NCBI GenBank assembly: GCA_002733205.1
Contig: NVUW01000005.1
Location: 62,001 to 126,000, forward strand
Reading direction: 5' to 3'
DNA from: Thalassobium sp.
Lineage (GTDB): Bacteria > Pseudomonadota > Gammaproteobacteria > Pseudomonadales > Oceanobacteraceae
DNA: 64,000 bases
Under the pieces are notes generated by a model. It had not been told where the DNA came from, did not search any database, and saw nothing but the letters and a program-made list of their open reading frames with translations. Positions 25,752-36,030 of this stretch are shown here, one piece after another. Position 1 is the stretch's first letter, and every line of letters begins with the position of its first letter. Made by a program: the position numbers and the translations under genes.

Positions 25752-26597
25752 TTAAAATTCAGTATCACGGACCACTGCTTTTACCGGCCAGACTATAGCC
25801 AGAATAAAACCGCAGATCAGTCCACCTAAATGCGCTCCGTGCGCCGTGCCGGATAATCCCGGCACAAAGGTATCAGCGCTGATGGTCAGCAGCAGCCAGC
25901 CCACCATCACCGGTAATAACATACGGGGAATCTGGTAATCGATGTTACGCCGGCGCTGACGAAAGCCAACCCAGCCAAGCAATCCCAGCGTCACGCCGGA
26001 AATTCCACCAAACGCTGGACCGGCATACCACCATTGCACCACATTACCGATCAGACCGCAGGCCAACAGCAATACCAGCAGTGGCAGCCAACCTTCCTGC
26101 TGCTCGATGCGGCGCGCCAGAATCCACCACCAGAGCGAATTAAACAGCAGATGCAAAACGGAAAAATGCAGCAGTGTTGGCCGCCATAAATCCCAAAACC
26201 CCAGTTGCCAGTATGTGGCCAGATTAAAACGCTGCTCAGGCCAGAGTTCAGCCCCGCTGCTCAGCCAGTTTTGCCAGTCGGCAGAAAAATGCATCCAGGC
26301 AAACACTGCGGGCAATAACAATAAAATAAAGGTGCTGAACGGTGTGGCCAGAAGCTGCAACAGCCCGTGCCAGATTTTAGGCTCAACCGCTTCAGGCGGT
26401 AGCGGTGAAATCTGACCCGCCTGCCATTCTTCCAGCCATTGTTTAACCTGCGGCGCATGACCAGCATCCGCAAGATACAGACACTGCTGCCCTTCCTGTT
26501 CGATCACCCGATGGGCAATGCGCTCCGCCCATAAACGCTGAGTTAAGGGGGATAAATCGACAGCGGCCGGTGCGACCAAAACTAATACCGGTTCCAT
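25752..26597 (-). CDS. Rhomboid-family intramembrane serine protease
   Basis: A 281-residue membrane protein with a soluble N-terminal domain (about 1-80) and six hydrophobic helices. The catalytic dyad is visible: Ser200 in GGISGV and His256 in GAHLGG. The HFSVLHLLFNSLWWW segment (His144, His149, Asn153) matches the conserved TM2 of GlpG-type rhomboids. It cleaves transmembrane segments in the inner membrane; substrates are unknown. Its ATG overlaps the stop of the phosphatase gene by one base (TGATG), implying coupling. This is a true rhomboid, distinct from the rhombosortase at 44.5-45.2 kb. Confidence 0.93.
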   Translation of the reverse strand: MEPVLVLVAPAAVDLSPLTQRLWAERIAHRVIEQEGQQCLYLADAGHAPQVKQWLEEWQAGQISPLPPEAVEPKIWHGLLQLLATPFSTFILLLLPAVFAWMHFSADWQNWLSSGAELWPEQRFNLATYWQLGFWDLWRPTLLHFSVLHLLFNSLWWWILARRIEQQEGWLPLLVLLLACGLIGNVVQWWYAGPAFGGISGVTLGLLGWVGFRQRRRNIDYQIPRMLLPVMVGWLLLTISADTFVPGLSGTAHGAHLGGLICGFILAIVWPVKAVVRDTEF

Positions 26598-27553
26598 CAG
26601 CGTTCGCTCTTCTCCACCCGTACCCAGGTAAATTTACCCGGTTGCAGGCTGCGTTCGGTATCCATGCGGTAAGCGGCAAGACGCCCGTATTTAACCGCAC
26701 TGTAATCAAGACAGGCGATATTAGGCACAATGGGTGCAGGTAAACCCTGCATCCAGTAATGACCAATAAACAGCGGTTTTTCCTGCGGGCCGTAAAACAG
26801 CAGTTGTTCACGCTCTTCACGACTCAACAAGGCGTGCTCAATATCGTCTGGCAGCGGATCGGGTTGAAACACCACATCGCTGTAACGCTCGGGCTCATCT
26901 TCCCAGAACTTGGTACGGAAAAACTGCCGTACCATGCCATCTTTGGCGGTCATGGCGCGGCCGTCGGGTAATTTTAACGACGTTCCGCGCAGCATCCGGT
27001 CAAGAAATTTGTAAATAAAAGAACGGGTATTGACCGATTCGGCCAGCATATTGCGGTGCAGTTTATTATCACCGTAACGCATTAAATACTCATCAATCAT
27101 GCCCTGATCCCAGCAGGCATGAACCACCCGGAAGTGCTCATAATCAAGAAACAGCGGCAGGTCGACAAACCAGTCGAGAAACTCATTAAACTCGTGCGGA
27201 TAATTGGCAAACTGTTCCAGCGTCTGCTCAACAATAAAACTGTTGCGTTTGGTATGCGGCCGTAAAAAAGGCTGGCGCATTCCTGGTGGCGCTTCGGTGC
27301 AATAGGTCACCACATTGTATTCATGGTTACCCATAACAATGTCGGCATGACCACCATCAACCATGTCGCGCACCACATGACAGGCGAGACGGATATGCGG
27401 TCCGCGATCGACAATATCGCCGAGAAAGACCACCTTGCGCTTCGGATGTTGATAAACACCACCGCGCTTGCTGTAGCCCATCTGCTCCAGCAATTCGATC
27501 AGCGTTTCGCCACAGCCGTGAATGTCACCGATTAAATCGTAACCCTGGTGCAT
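26597..27553 (-). CDS. PPP-family metallophosphoesterase (ApaH-like)
   Basis: A 318-residue calcineurin-type phosphatase. The metal-binding motifs are intact: GDIHG (9-13), GDIVDRG (45-51) and GNHE (75-78), followed by His residues in RVVHACWDQ and FIGHYWMQG. It is longer than and diverged from ApaH, so the substrate (diadenosine polyphosphate or phosphoprotein) cannot be assigned. It lies between nadK (2-base gap) and the rhomboid gene (1-base overlap), the same order as in Pseudomonas. Confidence 0.9.
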   Translation of the reverse strand: MHQGYDLIGDIHGCGETLIELLEQMGYSKRGGVYQHPKRKVVFLGDIVDRGPHIRLACHVVRDMVDGGHADIVMGNHEYNVVTYCTEAPPGMRQPFLRPHTKRNSFIVEQTLEQFANYPHEFNEFLDWFVDLPLFLDYEHFRVVHACWDQGMIDEYLMRYGDNKLHRNMLAESVNTRSFIYKFLDRMLRGTSLKLPDGRAMTAKDGMVRQFFRTKFWEDEPERYSDVVFQPDPLPDDIEHALLSREEREQLLFYGPQEKPLFIGHYWMQGLPAPIVPNIACLDYSAVKYGRLAAYRMDTERSLQPGKFTWVRVEKSER

Positions 27554-27555
27554 AC

Positions 27556-28440
27556 TTAATCCCCCAGGTTGCTACTCCAGCCCAGTTTAGTCCGGCAAAT
27601 TTCATAGAAATTGTGGCCTTTGGGGTGAATCAGCTTCAGTTTATGGGCTTTTTTGCGAATGGTAATACTGTCGCCGGGTGCGCAGGGAATATGCGTCTGG
27701 CCGTCGCAACTGATGGTTGGATAAATGTCCAGGTCAGTATCAATGACGATTTTAATCTCGCTTTTACCGTCCACCACAATCGGTCGGCTGGAGAGGGTAT
27801 GAGGGAACATCGGCACCAGCACCAGAGCGTCCAGTTTCGGATGCATAATCGGGCCACCACCGGACAGCGAATAGGCGGTCGAACCGGTTGGTGTCGATAC
27901 AATCAGGCCGTCGGAACGCTGGTTGTATACGTACTGGCCTTCAATCCACAGATCAAAGGCAATCATGCGGGCTGATTTACCGGGGTGCAGCACCACGTCG
28001 TTTAACGCGGCGGCGGTGGCAATCGGATTGCCATCGCGCTTTACTTCGGCATCGAGCAGAAAACGCATTTCACTGACGTATTCGCCATTGAGTACATTCT
28101 GCACCGCATCCAACATGGTTTCGTCCGGACTGATATCGGTCAGAAAGCCCAGACGGCCACGGTTAATCCCCAACACCGGCGTATTAAAACGCGCCAGTGC
28201 ACGCGCGGCACCCAGCAGGCTGCCGTCGCCACCGACCACAATCACCAGATCACAGATCTCACCGAGCAGGTTCACATTACTGACCTGCATGCCATGACCC
28301 GGCATTACTTCGGCAATGCGGTCATCGAGAATAACGTGGTAGCCTTCATCGATCAGATAACGGGACAGACGCTTGACCGTCTCAATCACTTTATTGCTGT
28401 TCAGACGGCCGATCATGCCGATATTACGAAACTCTTCCAT
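27556..28440 (-). CDS. nadK: NAD kinase
   Basis: A 294-residue enzyme that phosphorylates NAD to NADP with ATP or polyphosphate, the only route to NADP. The nucleotide-binding motif VVGGDGSLLGAA (about 68-79), NRGRLGFLTDI and GSTAYSLSGGGP are diagnostic. The length matches the bacterial enzyme (292 in E. coli). It is the first gene of the operon running to pepN, divergent from the DUF1853 gene about 100 bases away. The ATG at 28440 has AGGT upstream. Confidence 0.97.
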   Translation of the reverse strand: MEEFRNIGMIGRLNSNKVIETVKRLSRYLIDEGYHVILDDRIAEVMPGHGMQVSNVNLLGEICDLVIVVGGDGSLLGAARALARFNTPVLGINRGRLGFLTDISPDETMLDAVQNVLNGEYVSEMRFLLDAEVKRDGNPIATAAALNDVVLHPGKSARMIAFDLWIEGQYVYNQRSDGLIVSTPTGSTAYSLSGGGPIMHPKLDALVLVPMFPHTLSSRPIVVDGKSEIKIVIDTDLDIYPTISCDGQTHIPCAPGDSITIRKKAHKLKLIHPKGHNFYEICRTKLGWSSNLGD

Positions 28441-28541
28441 TACTGCGACCTGGCAACCCTGGTGGATGATGTGGTGTGTTACTGCAACAGCAGCGCCACA
28501 AATGAATGGCCTGTTTTATATCACAGAGGAGTTAAAAACGC

Positions 28542-29438
28542 TTGTTTGCCGCTGATCATTCCTACTTCGCCCTGCCCGGCCAGCATCAGCGTGACCTGAT
28601 CTGGAGCCTGTTCGGCCCGCCCCTGCTCGACTGCGACTGGAGCCCGGCTAAGCAACCCTGGCTGCCCGATCAATGGCAGCCGCTGGCAGAGCAACTGAGC
28701 AATCTGGCTCCGGACTTCAACAGCCCGCGACTGGGACTTATTTTTGAACAGTTATGGCAGCAATATCTGCAACTCAGCGGCATCCGCTTTCTGGCCAATG
28801 TGCAGATTATTGATCAGGGAAAAACCCTCGGTGAGCTGGATCTGCTGCTGGATAACGGACAACAGCAATGGCATCTGGAGCTGGCTCTGAAGTTTTATCT
28901 TGGCTACGGCAACAAGCAGGGCCAGCACTGGGTCGGCCCCAACCGCGCCGACCTGCTGGCCCGCAAAATCCGCCATACCCATGAACATCAACTGCCCATG
29001 CGACAGAATCCGCAGACTCAGCAGCAACTGTCAGAATTGAACTGGCAGCCGCAGGCCAGTCTGGCGGTGATGCGCGGCTGTCTGTTTTACCCGGCCAATC
29101 CGGCGTATCAGGCCAGTCTCCCGCCCGAAGTGGCTACTGATCACTGGCGTGGGCACTGGTGTCATGCCCAGCAGGCCGCCGACTATCTGCCCAAGGGGCG
29201 CTGGTATGTATTGGCCAAACCACAGTGGCTGAGCCCGGCGCTGACGACTTTCAGTATTGGCCGGGAGGAGTTACTTGAGTACCTGCGCACGCATTTCCGT
29301 CACCTGACCTATCCCTGCTGCGTGATACAGACAGAAGAAGGCCAATATGGCTGGGCCGAACAGCAGCGCTGGCTGATTATGCCGGATGACTGGCCACACA
29401 ACGGCACCCATAAGAATCTGCCGGTAAAACTGGGCTGA
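28542..29438 (+). CDS. DUF1853 family protein
   Basis: A 298-residue soluble protein of the DUF1853 family. Its hallmark region reads LGELDLLLDNGQQQWHLELA followed by KFYLGYG and WVGPNRADLL; the GELD...HLELA pattern recalls a PD-(D/E)XK nuclease core, though no nuclease activity is established. The start is TTG at 28542 with AGAGGAG about 10 bases upstream; there is no ATG before the conserved region. It is divergent from nadK and transcribed alone. Function unknown. Confidence 0.88.
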   Translation: MFAADHSYFALPGQHQRDLIWSLFGPPLLDCDWSPAKQPWLPDQWQPLAEQLSNLAPDFNSPRLGLIFEQLWQQYLQLSGIRFLANVQIIDQGKTLGELDLLLDNGQQQWHLELALKFYLGYGNKQGQHWVGPNRADLLARKIRHTHEHQLPMRQNPQTQQQLSELNWQPQASLAVMRGCLFYPANPAYQASLPPEVATDHWRGHWCHAQQAADYLPKGRWYVLAKPQWLSPALTTFSIGREELLEYLRTHFRHLTYPCCVIQTEEGQYGWAEQQRWLIMPDDWPHNGTHKNLPVKLG

Positions 29439-29459
29439 AACAGATAAAAGCGAGAATGA

Positions 29460-30458
29460 TCAGAGCGAATAACCGCGCCGGCCCTGCAAACCGCCGCTGT
29501 GTACCAGTAAAGCCCGGGCGTTCACAGGTTCAGTAACCAACTCCTGTTCAAAGGCCAGCATCAGCTTGGCGGTATACACCGGGTCCAGTGGCAGGTTCTG
29601 GCGGTCATAGCGTTCAATCAGTGCCAGCAGCTCCGGCGAAGTGCGGCCGAATCCCCCAAGATGGGCCTCATCCAGCAGGCGCCAGCGTACATCCGCTGGC
29701 ATCGCCTGTAGCCAAGCCCGCAAACGCTCGCCCTGATCCGCCACCGCATTCACGCCGATCAGCTCGCAATCAATATTGAGTTCGCGCAGCCCTTTGGCGA
29801 CCCCCAGCGCCGTGGTGCCGCTACCAACCGCCAGCCAGACCTGATCATAGCCGGCGCACAATGGTGCCAGATGCCGGCACTCCAGTGCTCCGGCATCACC
29901 TGCGCCGCCCTCAGGAATCACAAAGGCATCGTATTGCTGAGCCAGTTCCTGCTGCCATTGCAGATCATAACGGCGGGCATAAGTTTTTTTATCGGCGAAA
30001 ACCAGCTTAGCCCCCCAGCTCTGACAATCCTGCAACGTAGCCGTCAGCGGCAAGTGTTCATAGCCGCGCACTACCGCAATCACCGCAATATTCAGTGCCT
30101 GCCCGAGAGCGGCCAGCGCATGCAGGTGATTGGAATACGGTCCACCAAAACTCAGCAACGCGCGGCGGCCGGATTCTCTGAAGCGCGGCAGAAACCCAGC
30201 CAGCTTAAAGGCTTTGTTGCCGGAAATATTAGGATGCAGCAGATCGAGCCGCAGAATGTCGGGGGCAGCCGAATTCAGCAAGGGCTGCTCCAGTAAGGCG
30301 GGTGCAATGAATGCCGGTAGCGGCTGAATCAGACTGGCCAGCTCTGGCCACTCAAATCCGGGCCACTCAAATCCGGGCCAGTCAAATTCAGAACTGCCTG
30401 CCACAGACACGTCAACTGCCGGCAAGATGCAGCTGGCGGTGAAGCTTGCAGTAGGCAT
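29460..30458 (-). CDS. PLP-dependent enzyme, ACC deaminase / D-cysteine desulfhydrase family
   Basis: About 332 residues of fold-type II PLP enzyme. The PLP lysine is in NISGNKAFKL, followed by SFGGPYSNHLHALAA; the C-terminal Gly-rich VGSGTTALGVAKGL binds the phosphate and VHSGGLQG ends the domain. The family deaminates 1-aminocyclopropane-1-carboxylate or desulfhydrates D-cysteine; this divergent member could do either or neither. The start is unclear: GTG 30479, ATG 30458 or GTG 30410, all without a good ribosome-binding site and the first two overlapping the upstream gene. The N-terminus holds a short repeat, WPGF-EWPGF-EWPE. Confidence 0.85.
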   Translation of the reverse strand: MPTASFTASCILPAVDVSVAGSSEFDWPGFEWPGFEWPELASLIQPLPAFIAPALLEQPLLNSAAPDILRLDLLHPNISGNKAFKLAGFLPRFRESGRRALLSFGGPYSNHLHALAALGQALNIAVIAVVRGYEHLPLTATLQDCQSWGAKLVFADKKTYARRYDLQWQQELAQQYDAFVIPEGGAGDAGALECRHLAPLCAGYDQVWLAVGSGTTALGVAKGLRELNIDCELIGVNAVADQGERLRAWLQAMPADVRWRLLDEAHLGGFGRTSPELLALIERYDRQNLPLDPVYTAKLMLAFEQELVTEPVNARALLVHSGGLQGRRGYSL

Positions 30459-31611
30459 TGAGGTCGTGATCAAACTCACGCGGATGTTCTATGCGGGGAA
30501 TTTCCGCCTTGCATTGCTGGCAGTGCGGATCGTCATAATGATCCAGCCAGCGGCGGTAAATATCTTCACTAACAAAGCATTTCTGCGCGGCGTATGCCAG
30601 AGGATTGTCGGCATAGCGCAGCATATGTGCCGGACTGATGGTCAGATGTCCGACACCGGGGTGGAAAGCCACCAACACCGCTTCGAGGCCGTCGAGACGG
30701 CCGACAAAACGCTCAGCACTCTGTTCTTCGGCACTGTCGAGGTACTGACGCAAGGTCGCTACTTCTTCTTTTAAACGCAGCGCCTCTTCATCACTCAATG
30801 CTGACTGAGATTGCGGACGGCTTTCATTCAACGCCTGACGCAGACGTTCCGCTTCCTGACGCTCCTGCTCCAGCACCCGCGTAAGGGTTTCAATTTCTGC
30901 GGCATGGGCCGCCATTTCGTTGCGATGAACCTGACGTAACTCTTCCAGCTCAGTTTCACCGGATGCCCCAGCCTGACGCCCGAGTTTTTCGTTCAGACTT
31001 TTCTGCCGTTCAATTTCCTGCTGCAGCTGTTGTAACTGGCGCCGATAAGCTTCCATCTCGTTACGCAGAGTGCGCTTAAGATCTTCCACTTCCGGATCGC
31101 TGTGTTTTTTAGCCAGCAGACTGCCGGCACCGGCACCACCACTGACCCGCTCCACTGCAGAGACACGCTCCTGTGGCCACAGATCACGTTCGGTTAGCGG
31201 CGCCTGATCGCGCAGCGTATTACCACGTAATGCTTTACGGATGGCCATAAAATCGGATGTGACCGGTTCCCACAACGAATCCGCATGCCAACTGATGGAG
31301 CACTGACTTCGGCAAGCCAGGCGAATACGACCGGCGCCCATATTCGGACCACGCCCGGCACTGTCGGCCAGACGGCGTAATGGCATATACCAGCGCGCAT
31401 CGATCACCGAGTGTTTGACCGGCGCTTCAAACAGTACCAGCGCCTCGGCCGAACGATGACTACCAATCTGCAGATACGCCGCCTGAACCTTGTTTTCAAC
31501 CGCATGCTGCAGCGGTGTTTGCTGACGAACCAGACGCTCAAAATCCGCCAGCCAATAAGCTTCAACAACCTCATGTTCATGCAGGATTAACACGGCTTCC
31601 TGGATACTCAT
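30412..31611 (-). CDS. Coiled-coil protein with C-terminal Cys motifs, unknown
   Basis: About 399 residues. An N-terminal globular part (1-165) ends near RKALRGNTLRDQAPLTERD. A long coiled coil (about 190-310, rich in Glu, Gln, Arg and Leu heptads) follows, and the C-terminal 90 residues carry CQQCKAEIPRIEHP and a further Cys (NAYCKLH), suggesting a zinc site. The start chosen is ATG 31611 (MSIQEAVLIL); a start 27 codons upstream would give an unlikely leader. It may be co-transcribed with the PLP-enzyme gene, whose start overlaps its end. Function not recognised. Confidence 0.8.
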   Translation of the reverse strand: MSIQEAVLILHEHEVVEAYWLADFERLVRQQTPLQHAVENKVQAAYLQIGSHRSAEALVLFEAPVKHSVIDARWYMPLRRLADSAGRGPNMGAGRIRLACRSQCSISWHADSLWEPVTSDFMAIRKALRGNTLRDQAPLTERDLWPQERVSAVERVSGGAGAGSLLAKKHSDPEVEDLKRTLRNEMEAYRRQLQQLQQEIERQKSLNEKLGRQAGASGETELEELRQVHRNEMAAHAAEIETLTRVLEQERQEAERLRQALNESRPQSQSALSDEEALRLKEEVATLRQYLDSAEEQSAERFVGRLDGLEAVLVAFHPGVGHLTISPAHMLRYADNPLAYAAQKCFVSEDIYRRWLDHYDDPHCQQCKAEIPRIEHPREFDHDLNAYCKLHRQLHLAGS

Positions 31612-31871
31612 ACTTGCGTCTCTGTTCGTGATATCTGAGTGGTTGCCGACTGCGATCAGCGGGTTACTGCAAAGTCCGATTGTCAGACACACTAATGAAA
31701 AGTCATGATGCCTAACAGGTCAGTTTCCGCCACCCAAAGCGGAATGCCTATTGTGTGACAAATATCACATTTCGTTTTTTCTTATGAATATCAGTATGTT
31801 GCGGAAATATCAGAATGCAGCAATCTGACATTTTACGACCCGCAAAAAGGACGTTCAGGATAACAGCGGCA

Positions 31872-32654
31872 TCAGAATTTACGTTTCTCCGATGCTGCCG
31901 GATTGGTGGGAATACCAAAAGGATCGTGCTCGTCTTTTATTTCCTTCGACAGCGCCTGCGACAGGTTGTCCTCTTTCTTGTCACCACCACTATATAAAGA
32001 CGCAGTACGCTGGGTCAGATCACGGATGCGCTGATTTTTTTCCGGATATTGCAGGTCAAATTCAATCAGAATTTTCTTCGCGGCTTTGTAATAGTTGGTG
32101 GCGGTAATCACATCCCCGCGCCCGGCCGCCACATCGCCCTGAGCGGTATAGGTATCAACCTCTTTTTCCAGTAACGTCAGGCGCAAATAGCGGCGATATT
32201 CCATCATGGCGGTTTCAGAAATCAGCCGTTTTCGCGCCATTACATTCAACGCTTTCAGCACCCGGCCAAACTGACGCCGCGCATAACGAATTTCACGATC
32301 GCTTTTTAATACCCGGCGATTTCCCTTACCTTCATCAATTTTTCGCCGGTATGGTTCGGCATCAAATGGCTCTTCAGCCGCTTCGCCGGCACCGTCTTTT
32401 TTCGGCAGTGCTTCCTGATAAACAACGTACAGCTGCTCTACCCGCTCCAGAATGGCCAGCTGCACTTCTTTAAAGTTATCGACGAGAATCAGAAACTCCA
32501 GCGCTTCCAGCAGATCATCCGCTCCCTGTTTTACGGCACGGGCCTGCAAACGCTGGGCTTGCTGCGCCTGTTGTCTGCGTCCTGCCATCACCAGTCCGAA
32601 CAAAATCAACGCAACCGGCAGAGCAATGGCTACTATCAAACCAATCGCCGACAT
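31872..32654 (-). CDS. Membrane-anchored coiled-coil protein adjacent to topA
   Basis: About 260 residues: one N-terminal transmembrane helix (IGLIVAIALPVALILFGLVMAG, about 4-25), a basic Arg/Gln-rich juxtamembrane stretch, then a helical, charged cytoplasmic domain (ELRY...ARRQFGRVLKALN, YYKAAKKILIEFDLQYPEKN), with a TPR-like look. The ATG at 32654 is chosen because it opens the membrane helix. A start 27 codons upstream overlaps the topA promoter side. It is divergent from topA, and a similar protein lies next to topA in Pseudomonas (from memory). Function unknown. Confidence 0.83.
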   Translation of the reverse strand: MSAIGLIVAIALPVALILFGLVMAGRRQQAQQAQRLQARAVKQGADDLLEALEFLILVDNFKEVQLAILERVEQLYVVYQEALPKKDGAGEAAEEPFDAEPYRRKIDEGKGNRRVLKSDREIRYARRQFGRVLKALNVMARKRLISETAMMEYRRYLRLTLLEKEVDTYTAQGDVAAGRGDVITATNYYKAAKKILIEFDLQYPEKNQRIRDLTQRTASLYSGGDKKEDNLSQALSKEIKDEHDPFGIPTNPAASEKRKF

Positions 32655-32893
32655 AAAAAACTGTTCCCCGCAATCTATGCTATTCCTAAACAACAGCCTT
32701 GTTTTCAAGGCCCCCGGTGGCATCTGTATCGCCATACTCTGGTGACAAGTTTAGCAACGTTTCACCGCTCTGCCGGAGAGCATTACAAGACACTGACGGC
32801 GAGAGAAGCTTGACCACCCCCCCCGGTGTACCTATAAAGTGTCGCCTTCTGTGCGCCTGGCTATATCAACAAGAAAGGGTTAATCAAAGGAAT

Positions 32894-35548
32894 ATGGGCA
32901 AATCGCTGGTTATCGTGGAATCGCCTGCAAAGGCTAAAACCATCAATAAATACCTGGGCAAGGACTTTATTGTTAAGTCCAGCGTGGGTCACGTACGCGA
33001 CCTGCCAACCTCTGGCTCAGGACAGCCCAGCGATCCTAAGGAGCGTGCCAAGCAGGCCGCTCTTACCCGCAAGATGTCGCCCGAAGCCAAGGCCGAGTAC
33101 AAAAAGAAAAAATCGCGCGAGCAGCTGATAGGACGCATGGGCGTTAACCCGGAAAAAAACTGGGCGGCCAATTATCAGATCCTGCCGGGTAAAGAAAAGG
33201 TGGTTGAAGAACTGCAACGATTGGCCAAAGATGCCGATCAAATCTATCTCGCAACGGATTTGGACCGCGAAGGAGAAGCCATCGCCTGGCACCTTCGTGA
33301 GATTATTGGCGACGACAAAAAACAATACCGCCGCGTAGTCTTTAACGAGATTACCAAGAAAGCGATTCAAAGCGCGTTCGAACAACCCTCCGAACTTAAT
33401 ATGAATCGTGTTAATGCTCAGCAGGCGCGTCGTTTCCTTGATCGCGTTGTTGGCTTTATGGTATCGCCACTGCTGTGGAGCAAAGTGGCCCGCGGCTTAT
33501 CCGCAGGTCGTGTGCAATCGGTTGCGGTACGCTTAATTGTTGAGCGCGAACGTGAAATCCGTGCGTTTATTCCGGAAGAATACTGGGAAACCTTTGCCGA
33601 CCTCAGCACTCCCGGCGGTGAAGCGTTACGCGCTCAGGTCACACGCCAAAACGGTAATGAATTCCGCCCGGTCAACGAACAAGACACCATGTCGGCCGTG
33701 TCTGCCCTGCGCGGTCACAGCTACAACGTTCTCAAACGCGAAGATAAACCGACCAGCTCCAAACCTGCCGCGCCTTTTATTACATCAACGCTGCAACAGG
33801 CCGCAAGCACACGCCTGAGCTTCAGCGTCAAGAAAACCATGACCCTGGCGCAGCGTCTGTATGAAGCCGGTTACATCACGTATATGCGTACCGACTCGAC
33901 CAACCTGAGTCAGGAAGCCGTCAGTAACTTACGCGACTACATCAGCGATAAATTGGGCGAGCAGTACCTGCCGGACGAGCCTCGCAGCTACAGCAGCAAA
34001 GAAGGCGCTCAGGAAGCGCACGAAGCGATCCGTCCTTCCGACGTTCGCCTGCGCGCAACCGATCTCAGCTCAATGGAGCCCGATGCGCAACGTTTATACG
34101 ATCTGATCTGGCGACGTTTTGTCGCTTGTCAGATCAAAGACGCACAATTCACCAGCACCAGCATCACCGTTAAAGCCGGTGAATTTGAGCTGAAAACCCG
34201 CGGTCGCGTTATGCGCTTTGATGGTCACCTGAAAGTGCTGGCCGCCATGGGTAAAGGCGAAGATGACGTACTGCTGCCGGATGTCAGCGAAGGCGACACA
34301 CTGCAGCTGGTTGAACTGGAGCCGAAGCAGCATTTCACCAAACCCGCTCCGCGCTTTTCAGAAGCGGCCTTGGTTAAAGAGCTGGAAAAACGTGGTATCG
34401 GCCGTCCTTCGACTTATGCCTCTATTATTTCCACGATTCAGGAACGGGGTTACGTCAGCCTGAAAGGCCGCCGTTTTTACGCCGAAAAAATGGGCGATAT
34501 TGTTACCAGTCGTCTGGTTGAGAACTTCGATGATCTGATGGACTTCGGCTTTACCGCCAGCATGGAAGAGAAACTCGATCATATTGCTGAAGGTGATATC
34601 AACTGGACAGACGTCCTGGATGAGTTTTATCAGGGCTTCCAGCAAAAACTGGAAATCGCTGATGGCGAAAATGGCATGCGTCCGAATGATCCGGTTGATA
34701 CAGACATCGCCTGCCCAACCTGTGGCCGCCATATGCAGATCCGCACAGGCTCTACCGGTGTGTTTCTCGGCTGTTCCGGTTACAGCCTGCCGCCCAAAGA
34801 GCGCTGTACACAGACGCTGAATCTGGTGCCCGGTGATGAAGCGATTTCTGCCGATGAAGACGAAGAAGCAGAAAGCCGCCGCCTGATGGACAAGCGCCGC
34901 TGCACTATCTGTGACAACGCCATGGAAAGCTATTTGCTGGATGAAACCCGCAAAGTTCATATTTGTGGTAACAATCCTGATTGCAGCGGGTTTGCCGTAG
35001 AAACCGGACAGTTCAAGATTAAAGGCTATGATGGCCCAACACTCGAATGCGATAAATGCGGCAGCGAAATGCAGCTGAAATCCGGTCGATTTGGCAAATA
35101 CTTTGGCTGTACCAACAGCGAATGTAAGAACACCCGGAAATTGCTGAAGAGTGGCGAAGCAGCACCGCCGAAAATGGACCCTATTGCCATGCCGGAACTG
35201 AAATGTCTGAAAGTAGACGACACTTACGTTCTGCGTGACGGTGCAACAGGCTTATTCCTGGCCGCCAGCCAGTTTCCGAAAAAACGCGAAACACGTGCAC
35301 CGTTGGTTGAAGAGTTGCTGCCACATCAGGCTGAACTGCCACAAAAATACCACTTCCTGCTCGACGCTCCGCGACAGGACCCGGAAGGCAATCCAGCTAT
35401 TATCCGTTACAGCCGCAAAACCAAAGAGCAGTATGTAATGAGTGAGCATGATGGCAAGGCGACCAATTGGTCGGCGTATTTTGTCGACAATAAATGGGTT
35501 GAGCACGACAAGAAAAAAGCCCCGGCAAAGAAAGCCGACAAAGCCTGA
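32894..35548 (+). CDS. topA: DNA topoisomerase I
   Basis: An 884-residue type IA topoisomerase that relaxes negative supercoils. The N-terminal TOPRIM ([17 protein letters not shown]...) has the acidic metal site [10 protein letters not shown]. The catalytic Tyr330 is in [12 protein letters not shown]. The C-terminus holds three Cys4 zinc modules (CPTCGRHM...[13 protein letters not shown]...[12 protein letters not shown]...CTNSECK) and an extra basic tail ([12 protein letters not shown]). The start is ATG 32894 with AAAGGA upstream; the longer in-frame extension is not conserved and would begin inside the divergent gene's promoter. Confidence 0.97.
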   Translation: MGKSLVIVESPAKAKTINKYLGKDFIVKSSVGHVRDLPTSGSGQPSDPKERAKQAALTRKMSPEAKAEYKKKKSREQLIGRMGVNPEKNWAANYQILPGKEKVVEELQRLAKDADQIYLATDLDREGEAIAWHLREIIGDDKKQYRRVVFNEITKKAIQSAFEQPSELNMNRVNAQQARRFLDRVVGFMVSPLLWSKVARGLSAGRVQSVAVRLIVEREREIRAFIPEEYWETFADLSTPGGEALRAQVTRQNGNEFRPVNEQDTMSAVSALRGHSYNVLKREDKPTSSKPAAPFITSTLQQAASTRLSFSVKKTMTLAQRLYEAGYITYMRTDSTNLSQEAVSNLRDYISDKLGEQYLPDEPRSYSSKEGAQEAHEAIRPSDVRLRATDLSSMEPDAQRLYDLIWRRFVACQIKDAQFTSTSITVKAGEFELKTRGRVMRFDGHLKVLAAMGKGEDDVLLPDVSEGDTLQLVELEPKQHFTKPAPRFSEAALVKELEKRGIGRPSTYASIISTIQERGYVSLKGRRFYAEKMGDIVTSRLVENFDDLMDFGFTASMEEKLDHIAEGDINWTDVLDEFYQGFQQKLEIADGENGMRPNDPVDTDIACPTCGRHMQIRTGSTGVFLGCSGYSLPPKERCTQTLNLVPGDEAISADEDEEAESRRLMDKRRCTICDNAMESYLLDETRKVHICGNNPDCSGFAVETGQFKIKGYDGPTLECDKCGSEMQLKSGRFGKYFGCTNSECKNTRKLLKSGEAAPPKMDPIAMPELKCLKVDDTYVLRDGATGLFLAASQFPKKRETRAPLVEELLPHQAELPQKYHFLLDAPRQDPEGNPAIIRYSRKTKEQYVMSEHDGKATNWSAYFVDNKWVEHDKKKAPAKKADKA

Positions 35549-35657
35549 GTCACACCAATGTCTGGGAAAAGTATCGGCTAATTTGATACTTTTCCCGGAT
35601 TTTTCCGCAAAATATTCGTTGTTATGTTCAATACTCCCATCTCAAGGAGAGAACACT

Positions 35658-35951
35658 ATGCAATGGATCAAGCACATCATCCTTTCTGCCTGTCTGACTC
35701 TGGGCGTCCTCAGCGTACAAGCAGCCGAAGCGCCTGCCACTACCGGCACAGAAGTCAAAGCCGTGAATATCAATACCGCCACCGCGGAGCAACTCAGCCA
35801 GCTTGACGGCATTGGCAAAGCGAAAGCCGAAGCCATTATTCTTTACCGTAAACAACACGGTCAGTTTAAATCTCTGGATGACATCACCCAGGTAAAAGGC
35901 ATTGGTCAGGTTATTCTGGATAAAAATCGCGCCCTGCTGGCGCTGGAGTAA
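35658..35951 (+). CDS. ComEA-like helix-hairpin-helix DNA-binding protein
   Basis: A 97-residue secreted protein: a signal peptide (IILSACLTLGVLSVQA, cleavage near residue 22), a short linker, and two helix-hairpin-helix motifs (INTATAEQLSQLDGIGKAKA and FKSLDDITQVKGIGQVILDK). This is the periplasmic DNA receptor layout of ComEA, which binds and pulls double-stranded DNA during natural transformation; the small family also includes non-competence members. The start ATG has AAGGAGA at perfect spacing. It follows topA by about 110 bases and ends before a bidirectional terminator. Confidence 0.9.
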   Translation: MQWIKHIILSACLTLGVLSVQAAEAPATTGTEVKAVNINTATAEQLSQLDGIGKAKAEAIILYRKQHGQFKSLDDITQVKGIGQVILDKNRALLALE

Positions 35952-35982
35952 CGCATAAAAACAACACATAAAAAACGCACAT

Positions 35983-36011
35983 AAAAAAAGAGCCGTATTG
36001 CGGCTCTTTTT
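35983..36011. terminator. Bidirectional Rho-independent terminator
   Basis: AAAAAAGAGCCG-TATTG-CGGCTCTTTTT sits between the convergent ComEA-like and lipoprotein genes, with T tracts on both strands. It serves both. Confidence 0.9.
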
Positions 36012-36030
36012 CATATTTCCTGATCCCCTC

